Shown: one piece after another, positions 10,548 through 18,700 of the stretch
How the letters are laid out: every line of letters begins with the position of its first letter
Position numbering within the stretch: position 1 is the stretch's first letter
Assembly: GCA_009731375.1 (NCBI GenBank)
Contig: BJOX01000014.1
Span: 324,369 to 347,413 of the forward strand
Source of the DNA: Paulinella micropora
Lineage: Eukaryota; Cercozoa; Imbricatea; Euglyphida
Reading direction: 5' to 3'
DNA length: 23,045 bases
Made by a program: the position numbers and the translations under genes
The notes under the pieces: generated by a model
What the model saw: the letters and a program-made list of their open reading frames with translations, nothing else
Told to the model about the DNA's origin: nothing
Databases searched by the model: none

Positions 10548-10928
10548 GCAGTTAATTGCTTTGCGGTTCGTGTAGAGGTTAGTGGGGTTCTTGGCGGTGA
10601 AGCCAAGTGTCCGGTCACAATATTAATATAGAGACAAGTCTGAACAGTGCAGAGACAATCTTTAATTAGTCATTGCCCTTTGAGAAAGGAAGGAAAAGTG
10701 ACACGTACTCACGTCACTACTCAAAACTGGAACTACACTTCGGACATTCCAGAAAATAAGATGAAATACTTAATAAAGGCAATAGTATGGAAATACTAAA
10801 ATTCAGGACTGAAATTAAGTAATAGTGACAAAAAGGCAATTGATTGTATCCGTCTAACTTAGGATAAAATTATTAGTACTACTTGACTAAAACTGAATTA
10901 ATAATTCTAATTCTATGGGAATAACTAA
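10548..10928 (-). repeat. LTR-like repeat, copy 2
   Basis: Near-identical to 4367-4727, with two extra insertions (12 bp and 8 bp). On the minus strand it begins TGTTAG, where copy 1 begins TGCA; both continue TTATTCCC. Its minus-strand end is followed by TGGAAGG (10547 downward). A primer-binding site can begin with TGG, but I could not match it to a tRNA. The stop codon of the gag-like frame (10925-11640) lies inside the first bases of this unit. Confidence 0.65.
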
Positions 10929-11640
10929 CAGTCGGGGGGGTAGGTTCTCCAGTTGTTTTGGTTAGTTGGTTTATTGGTCACACGTTGGTCGTGGGTTTGT
11001 TGGCGTGTTGGGTACACGTTGCGGCACTGTATATGACTTCGTTGGTCGTTTGTAGGGGTCGTTGGGTACTTGTTGGTGTTGTACATGTTTTTTGGGAATC
11101 GAGGTGGGACAAATGCACGCAAGTTTATTAGACATTAGTTGGCTGGCGGAGGAGTTCCTTGGGGGTTGAGGTTGGGTTTTTCCTATAGTTATTTTGGTCG
11201 GGCTCGTCGTTGGAGTGGGATGGCTGGTTGGGGTGTCCGGCTTGGGGAGTAAGGGGGGGGGGCGCGGGCGTCGGGCATGCACGCAGTAATTTCCAGATTG
11301 TGAGGATGTNNNNNNNNNNAGGTCGCGGTAGACTGCGATGGCTTGCGCTTTGGAGAAATGTTCCTGAATTGCTTTATATCCTGATGCAGGGATGTAACCT
11401 TTCGCTCCCATAGCAATCATTAGCAGGTTGGATGTGCATTGATCAGATGCACAGCTGGATATCTTGGATTCGTCGTTGATATTCAAAGTACTTGTGTTCG
11501 TAGATGGCTAGTTGATTATACCAGGGGTTGGTAGCCATCCACTGTATTAGTGGCCATTCAATAGGAGGGACTTCTCCTCTGTCGTTTGAGTTGTAGGGGG
11601 GGATTGGTTCTCGATAAAACCCGTATTGAACCGAATAAAC
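10925..11640 (-). pseudogene. Broken gag-like reading frame
   Basis: Three pieces on the minus strand look like one former protein. The first is an open frame of 65 codons without an obvious start (11640-11446). It is Trp/Tyr-rich, with PPIEWPLIQWMATNPWYNQ, and is bounded by an upstream TAA and a downstream TGA. The sequence then continues in another frame (to the gap at 11310-11319) with residues such as SNLLMIAMGAKGYIPASGYK. The third piece, beyond the gap, is a Pro/Thr/Asn/Gln-rich basic tail open in two frames and ending at TAG 10925-10927. A compact N-terminal part followed by a Pro-rich basic tail suggests a retroelement Gag, but I find no zinc knuckle and cannot name a family. The frame change near 11450 and the gap prevent a clean model. 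Confidence 0.4.
11310..11319. other. Assembly gap (10 N)
   Basis: A run of 10 N inside the gag-like pseudogene. The true missing length is unknown, so the reading frame cannot be followed across it. Confidence 0.95.
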
Positions 11641-11644
11641 TTAA

Positions 11645-12079
11645 GTATGAACTTAGTGACCGAAAACGAATTGAGAGGCGTGTCACGGAGATGAATCCGG
11701 TAACACTGATAATCTACTAATCAATTGACTGATAGTTCGTGAGAACAGTAATTCCGGCAGATTGATTACAGGTGAGTATTCAATCCCTTCGGTACTTCCC
11801 ACCAACACGAACGGAACTTTACTGAATATACAATCAATATACTCTTTACGCTATCGACGTGACACGTCACTACTATTAGATTATGGTCGACGTAATGAAT
11901 GACTGTTAACTGACTTTCTAGAAATAATTCCTACGCCATTGATTATCCATGAATAGTAAAATGGTAATCGTCGTTAATAAAAGGTAAGTACTGTCGGACC
12001 ATTCTGATATAAGTAAAATGGAAAAACGTTAATATCTAATTAAAAAATGAAAGCGGATGCAACGCTCCCCCTTAATTGG
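11645..12079 (-). other. Possible LTR with preceding polypurine tract
   Basis: On the minus strand AATTAAGGGGGAG (12076-12064) resembles the polypurine tract found just before the 3' LTR of Ty1/copia elements. TGCATCC follows (from 12061), a fitting LTR start. The next 400 bp are AT-rich and non-coding, and the gag-like frame opens at 11640. No second copy is in the window, so the right-hand end and identity of the LTR are not established. Two consensus-like splice donors occur on the other strand (11769-11777 and 11981-11989). Confidence 0.3.
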
Positions 12080-13584
12080 ATATTTACGTGCATTAGTGGC
12101 AAAGCGTAATGATTGTAACAACTATACTAATATTATGAGTAAATATAAAAAATTGTTGCGCAGAACGAAGTGTAACTGAACAGTAACATTGCGTGACTGC
12201 GATTAAGAAAATTTGACGTGACCTTCCCCTGAAGTCTGTATAATCGCCTTCGATTGTTAGTTTCGTGCGTGTATTTAGTACAGCGCTGTCACTGCGTTTG
12301 ATTAACGCATTGATTGAAGTACGGGCCATTAAGTAGTCAATACGTCTTCAACTTCGCAACATTGCCGTAAGTGGGCGTAATTAGTTACATCTCGCAACGT
12401 TGAGACTCGGGTCACGTCGCGTCGGTCGTCGCCATAGGTGCGATCGGTTGGTGCAATGTTCGTGCGATGATTAAGTTCGTCTTTAGCAGTCGGCAATAGT
12501 CATTCGTCGCGTTGGTTATCGGGTGGTCGATGAACGCTCTTTCATCAGCGCCGTGAAGGCATAAAGGAAGCTAAGGGGGGTCGTGCGAGTCCAACGCTTC
12601 AGCGAGCCTCCGTAACATCGGCTGCCGTTTCCGCTCGTTCTGCTGCGCCTAATTGCTACATTTCTTGTATGCAACCTATCTGACTTATCAACTTTTTCAT
12701 GAATTATTTTGAAAAGCAGCCGTTACGATTTATGCTTATTTTCAAATAACATTTATGATTAAATGATAGCTGAGAGGTGCATACTCGCTAATTATAGTTC
12801 CATAATGATATCTAACACCTGATAGTGAGTCATACTCACTGCCTGCCTTACAGGTCTACTACTATTGAAATGACATAGCGACTTGCATGAACTTCATAAC
12901 TTTCGCATGATGATACACAAATCGAATATGTCTTAATAATAACGATATGCAAGCAACTTTCATGAAACGCAAAATTACTACACGGAAATTGAGATTTGAT
13001 TGCAAATTAGTACTATCCAACTTATTATGCAACTAACCTTAGCATAGTAATGATTAGGTGAAGTTCGTGCATAGTTGTGACTTCAAAATTTGTCAGTGAT
13101 TTCCAGAGAAATTGTTGTACTGAAAGTGATGACTAGATATAAATCTCAATACCTGATGTCGTTTTTCTGGAAGCAATTCACTGTCAGAATTATGAATTTC
13201 GGGTAGAGCCGCCTGAATAATGTAAAGGTTTAGTCAAATGTAATATATGTGACCGTGGACTTAACCTTTTATGGAAACACGTTGGCCCCCCCTGAACCTG
13301 ACCTGTCGTGCGCGGCAGACGCGCACTGGACCGTCTATTAAACTGCTCAAATAGTGGCTAAGACCTATCCGCTACTTACATCACTATCATTCATACATTC
13401 ATACATTTAAGTGCTTGACATACGTTGCACTATAACATGACATATGCTTTACTAGGTAGGATCTTCAGATATCAGTGAAAAGTTCGTATCGCGGTATTGC
13501 ATTTCACGGGCCTAAATCGTCACAAAAAGGAAGGACGTACCCCAAGATATTACTTTATGGCCAGATGCTGCGCATAAGGTCTGT
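12080..13584. other. Non-coding stretch, locally CpG-rich
   Basis: No supported gene. 12330-12660 is richer in G, C and CpG (many CGTCG and TCGC words) than the AT-rich flanks. It contains a G6 run at about 12575-12580; a C7 run lies near 13286. The 78-codon minus frame at 12093-12329 has no recognisable motif. Confidence 0.5.
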
Positions 13585-14021
13585 AAGAAAACGGTGGAAA
13601 GTCACGTACAGGTTATATAGTGCTTTGGGGTGGAGACCCGGTAGCTTGGTTATCGAAACGACAGACTAGAATTGCACTAAGTTCTAATGACGAGGAAATT
13701 TTCGCAGCAGCAGAGTGCATACGAGAAGGATTGGCTATCAGACACATCACAGAAGAGTTAGGTATAGCACAGAAAGGGCCGATAGAGCTTTACGAAGATA
13801 ATGCACAGACTATCTTAGCAGCAGAGAGGGGAATGTCAGGACCACGTACTAAACACTTACCGTTAGAACTGCACTTCATTCATCATGCACAGAGAGACAA
13901 TGAGATTAAGTTTGTAAAAGTAGGAACTAAGAAACAAATAGCAAACGTATTAACCAAACATGTTCCTAAGGACCAATTCGAATATCTCGTTAACAAATTT
14001 ATGGTAACACTTGATCCATAA
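13585..14021 (+). pseudogene. Ty1/copia pol fragment: RNase H C-terminal part
   Basis: This is the end of a Ty1/copia-type polyprotein, covering the RNase H domain that degrades the RNA strand during reverse transcription. Recognisable in order are GGDPVAWLSKRQTRIALSS, an E-containing helix (EEIFAAAECIREG), LYEDNAQTILAAE, RTKHLPLELHFIHH and QIANVLTKHVP before the TAA at 14019-14021. The domain frame is open from a TAA near 13580. Upstream, a possible remnant of the first catalytic strand (near 13557-13580) lies in another frame. Integrase and reverse transcriptase are absent, so the copy is 5'-truncated. The last acidic position of the family (usually ADxxTK) reads N here. It is inactive, and no ATG start applies. 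Confidence 0.8.
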
Positions 14022-14413
14022 TTTTACATCTCAAGTCTGCAAATTCACGCAAAATACGCAAATTTACGCAAAGTCAACTAATGTTGTTGTTTTGTGAGTC
14101 TTCTCTCTTTGAAGTGTGCAGGCAGTGTTTTGCGCAGGTAGTTGAGCGGCATCTTTTGGCGTTGTCCCCGTTGAAGTAGAAGTCGAGCGCGAGAACGAAG
14201 CGCGTGGATCATCCACCATCGGTCGTTGATCGCAGCAAGAGCGGAAGAAGGGCATCAGCCGACGAAGCGGAATTCGGCGGAAGTAGTTTTGTATTGGCAG
14301 AATGGCAAGATGAACTAATTATATGGACTCATGGAGTCAATAATGTAATTCAGTTTACGTTCTGATGTGGTCATACTGTAAGGACCTACTGCTATTGTTT
14401 TAATCGTATCGAA
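14022..14413. other. Downstream flank of the copia fragment
   Basis: Non-coding. Just after the stop, ACGCAAA occurs three times (14047-14080). If a 3' LTR of the copia copy survives it should start here, but I see no clear polypurine tract plus TG on the plus strand. Confidence 0.4.
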
Positions 14414-14624
14414 TTGTTATTTCAGGTTGTCAAACCGTGACTGTCATTTCAGTTATTCAGCCTGAAATAGAGGCCATTACGAGATGTCATTGCGGCAATG
14501 AAGCGAAGGCGGGCGGATTAGAACAGGATTGACAATTTTTCAGTTTTGAGACTTAACTATTATTTGAGGTTGTCAAACTGTAATTGTTATTTTAGTTTTT
14601 CAATCTGAAATAAGTGCCATTATC
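14414..14624. repeat. Duplicated hairpin unit, 143-bp spacing
   Basis: 14414-14481 and 14557-14624 align without gaps at a 143-bp offset, clearly similar but diverged (GGTTGTCAAAC conserved). In the first copy, ATTTCAGGTTG and CAGCCTGAAAT form an imperfect inverted repeat around a 27-nt loop. The second copy keeps a weaker version. They could be repeats inside an LTR or remnants of a small element. Confidence 0.7.
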
Positions 14625-15195
14625 GTAATATGCAATAGTTATTAATTGTAGATGTTGTAATGCCCCCAACGATAGCTCGTAAAAAATCGGTAATACAACC
14701 AAACACAGTCCTCAAGAATGAGAATGATGTCTCGTTATATTAGCTCAGTGAAGCCGAAAAGGAAAACGGCAACAGACCAGGAATAAAATGGCATCAGGTC
14801 CAATCCGGACAAATAATACTGAAAAACAAGCTGGTGCACCTGTCACCAGGAAAAGGTACTTTTTACCGGCTATCCGGGGGGTGATGCCTACAGTACCCCC
14901 TCCCGATTTTATGACGGAAATAGCATTTTCGTCATACACCTTCTGATTTCTTTCTGCAAATAGTATGCGCTATGGAGTCATGCCACACAGCGCATCGACC
15001 CACGGATAGACGCTAAAAGACGATAAATATATCCTCATACTGCACGTCCAAGCGGATTCTCTAGCCGTTCTTATAAAATTTGAACTCCTTCCCCTCAATC
15101 TTTTTTTTTTTTTTTTTTTTTTTTTTCGGCAGTATGTCAAGAACAAACGTACAATTAATAAAAAAATACAAGCAACGTGGTGCTGTAGTACGATT
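14625..15195 (-). other. Possible 3' LTR region of the gypsy element
   Basis: This region lies just past the candidate polypurine tract of the minus-strand gypsy element, where its 3' LTR should be. It contains a T26 tract and G/C runs (14663-14667, 14876-14881, 14896-14900). The minus frames 14745-14939 and 14970-15251 show no domain. The 5' LTR is outside the window, so LTR identity cannot be tested here. Confidence 0.3.
15101..15126. repeat. T26 homopolymer (A26 on the minus strand)
   Basis: Twenty-six uninterrupted T. Seen from the minus strand it is an A26 tract about 610 nt downstream of the pol stop. It may be a plain homopolymer or a poly(A) tail trace. No AATAAA lies just before it. 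Confidence 0.95.
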
Positions 15196-15248
15196 CCCCC
15201 TTTGATCTCCTTCTTCTTCTTATCATTATCATTATTATTATTATTATT
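15195..15248 (-). promoter_or_regulatory. Candidate polypurine tract with CTT/ATT repeat
   Basis: On the minus strand, ATT-type then GAA-type repeats lead into GGAGATCAAAGGGGG (about 15209-15195). Such purine runs ending in G5-6 prime plus-strand DNA synthesis next to the 3' LTR of LTR retrotransposons. The following bases are AATCGTAC, not the usual TG, so the exact LTR border is uncertain. Confidence 0.45.
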
Positions 15249-15531
15249 CACAGGGAGATCGTAAGTACATTGTCTTTTTTAATGACATACCCTTGTATAA
15301 GGCGGATATCCTATGATATAGTATTAGGGGGCCAGTCCTAATAGCTATATCCGAAGTCGAGGTGTATGTACCCGACCCTGCGATATACCGACACAAGTAG
15401 AGATTGACCGTGCTCAGGTACGACAGTATATAATCTATCGTAAAAAATAATTTAATGAAAGTTTCAGAGAACATTTCATTTTCGAGAACATCATCCCAGG
15501 ACTTGGAAAGGGTCATACCCGGGAACACCAT
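15244..15531 (-). CDS. Small hypothetical ORF between pol and the PPT
   Basis: A 95-codon frame starts at ATG 15531-15529, with an in-frame TGA two codons upstream. It lies about 200 bp downstream of the pol stop and ends in the microsatellite beside the candidate polypurine tract. It contains a hydrophobic stretch (about residues 26-50, FFTIDYILSYLSTVNLYLC) that could be one membrane segment. This is the place where envelope-like third ORFs occur in some gypsy-type elements. It is too short for a real envelope protein, has no signal or cleavage motif, and may be chance. I do not recognise it. Confidence 0.25.
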   Translation of the reverse strand: MVFPGMTLSKSWDDVLENEMFSETFIKLFFTIDYILSYLSTVNLYLCRYIAGSGTYTSTSDIAIRTGPLILYHRISALYKGMSLKKTMYLRSPCE

Positions 15532-15738
15532 CGCTCAATACACTAGCGATCCCCGTATACGGTGTAGTATCATCGTCGATCGACCTTTCGCACTCGTATG
15601 TTGCGATCGAATGCCAAGTTATATCACTGAGTCTTTTTAATATTCATATTGATAACTGATGATGCATGATCAAATCATGATACGCCGTGGGCAATCAATC
15701 AGTTTATTTGAGACGCATAAAGAAAAATAGTTTCTTTG

Positions 15739-18700
15739 TCACTGCCTTCGTCGTCTGGCGCGGATTTCTTTGCCTGGTGGAGGACCACCAACAAAAGTCA
15801 GATCGAACTTTGACTGTTCGAGAATGTCCCAGATCTTATTAGGGATTCCGCCCAACGATAATTCAAAAGGGACATCAAGCACTCCTCTTGGCAGTGTCTG
15901 AATGGTCCACGCAGTGTAATCCTTGTCTCTGGGAGTAATTGTATCATCCCATGTCTCGAGACTTTTTGCGTCTTTATATACTGGCAGATAATGTCTTGCC
16001 TTTGGATCCTCAACCGGGTCCATACTTCTCCAGAACTGGAGTATCGGTTGTACTATCTTTGCGGCTGATGATATTTTGAGTGTCCGTGTGACACGCATCT
16101 GTCGTGGGACCGCCACGACCCGCATCAAGTATAAGTCTGAGAGAGTGTCATCAGCGACATGTTGTTCCGCTGGTCTCATCAGATAGAAAACATTTTTCAC
16201 CCATGCGATGGTTGCTATCGCATCGCCTTCCTTCCATCGCTCATGGACAATCTCAACGTTGCCCGCGTTTGGGTCAGTGTCCGTCCCCTCCTCCTCCTGG
16301 TGGACGTCCTTTGATCTCATCGACCTCATCGCCTTCCTCGGTTGGTCGTTGATAAGATCATTCCGCGCTCTCCTTAGCTGCGCCTCTGTGATCTTCTCCT
16401 TCTTTCCGCTATGCTCTCGCGGAGACTTGGACTGAGTCCCCACCGCGCTTATGCGGTCAGTCTTCTCCTTGCTGTCCACCTCACTCTCCTCCTTCTCAGC
16501 TATCGGTGCCCGATAAGCATCGTCTTGGTCTATGCCAGCCTCCTTGTGGATGGGCGGCACCTCTTTGAAATCATCCTTCATCCGTTTTAACGCCTCCTCA
16601 ACGGATTCATCTTCCAGTAAGAAGGGATCATACTTAATCAGCCTTCTTACATTCACAATTTGCACCTTCCCTCTACCCCTGATCTTGTAATTCAGAGGTC
16701 CCGTCTGTTCCATAATCTGATAAGGTCCTTTCCAGTGAGTGAACAGCTTAGAGCTGACTCCCTTCGGGACTTGAGGATGGTACAATAGTACAATATCCCC
16801 GACCTGGAACTTGATCTGATCCAAGTGCGCTTGTCGCACCCCTTCAGCATCAGTCTTTCGGCGCTCCGCCTCTCTATGCGCCCTGACTATTTGTTCCGCC
16901 TCCATCTTCACTCTAAGTCTCATCCCAAACAACTCATCCGCATCCGCCCAAGTGTCTTTTGGGTGAAGGAGCGAAGTCGGGATATCAGGCTCACGCCCAT
17001 ATACTAACTGATATGGCGAGATTGAGCTCTTCGAGCCTCCTAACGCCGTAGAGGGTAGACAGTTCATTGCAAACGCAAATGATGGTGCTGCCTCGACCCA
17101 TGCTCTTTGATTCTCCTTCTTCGTGCAATACATCTTTAGCGAGGCTTTGAGGGGTCTGTGTACCCGCTCGATTTTCCCATTTGCTCGCGGGTTATAGGCA
17201 GTAACATATTGCCATTTCATCCCGTAATACTTAGATAGTTTGTCGATGACCTCGTTATTAAAGTCCGAGCCTCGATCAGAACATATCTTTCTTGGTACTC
17301 CGATCTGTGAGATGATCCTATCGATCAGCGCCTCGGCCGTCGTCTTGCCGGTAACGTCTTTGACAGGGATGATCCACACATAGTTGGTGGCTCTGTCAAT
17401 AGCCGTAAGGAGGTATTTGTAACCATCCTTCGATTCTGGGAAAGGTCCCACATGATCAATGTGTATAAACTCAAACATCCCCGCATGAAGAGGAAATTCG
17501 CCAATCAGGCCGAAATTTGCCTTCAGTGGTGTTTTGTTTATCTTGCACGGGATGCATGCATCCACCGCCTGATCTATCTCCTCCTTCATCTTCTTCCACC
17601 AGAATCGCCTCGCTACGAACATATGAGTTCGTTGTCGACCCGGATGCGCCAAAAGTGGGCAATTGTGGGCTGCGACAAATATAAATCGTCTCAGACTCTC
17701 CGGTACCCAAAGGGTCCATTTGTCCGGCTGTGACGCATAGCGACCGTGAAGGCCCTTGTACCACAGTAGACCATCTCTCCATCCCATCTCCTTCATCTGA
17801 TCTTTGATCGCTTTCGTCATCCGTAGCTCATCCGGGTTCTGATATAACTGTATCAGTTCTTTAAACTCCGGATCTTGAGCCTGTTGTTGCCTCCATGCGG
17901 TAGGCGAGGCTATATGGATAGTACCATCTTCTAGCCGTACCCCGATTCTTTCCGGGTCATCGTCTAGGTCACTTCTCCGCTCTTGAGGAGGCTCCGCATA
18001 AACTTCCTGCGTCTCCTCTTCCTCTCTTATGTTCGCCTTCGCATTCTCATATACCTCATAGGACCACTCAGCGTCCTCCTGGGTATGTAGCTCACAACAT
18101 ATCCCGTGATCCGGGCCTTGTGGACTGTACCGTAGACCTGTGCGGTCATATCGGACTCCACTCGCCATCTCCATCGCCTCAATGTGGCTGACCTCATACA
18201 CCTTGTCAGTGGACAAGTCTTCCATCTCCACCGTGGACACCAACGCCGATACTTCTGAGTTAAACTCTAGCCTAGAGAGGCTATCAGCGACCACATTTCG
18301 CTTTCCCGGTAGATGGACCATTGTAAAATCGAAACAAGACAAGAACGCTTGCCACCGCGCCAGCCGTCCCGTCTGTTCATGATTCATCAACCATAACAGG
18401 TTATGATGATCAGTTCTGACAGTAAATTGAGGTCCTCCCCACAAATACTCTCTGAGCCTCTTGAGGGCCCATACTACCGCCAACGCCTCTCTTTGCCTTG
18501 TGCAATAGTTTCTCTCCGCCGCACACAACTTCCTACTAATAAACATGATTGGGCGTAATTTCTTCTCCTCATCCTCTTGTTGTAATACAGCCCCAATCGC
18601 AAACTTAGATGCGTCTGTATCGACTACGAATTGTTTCGTAAAGTCGGGCATCGTTAACACCAGTCCTCCGTCTTTCGGGTCTTTGTAAATGAGATCTTTG

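Noticed and set aside
13475-13669. 64-codon plus-strand frame before the copia fragment
   Set aside because: It overlaps the RNase H frame in another register and shows no copia motif of its own.
15244-15531. Genuine retroviral envelope gene
   Set aside because: Only 95 codons, with no signal peptide, cleavage site or glycoprotein pattern; kept only as a hypothetical small ORF.
15739-16605. Chromodomain at the Pol C-terminus
   Set aside because: I looked for the aromatic cage pattern after the GPY/F module and did not find a convincing one.
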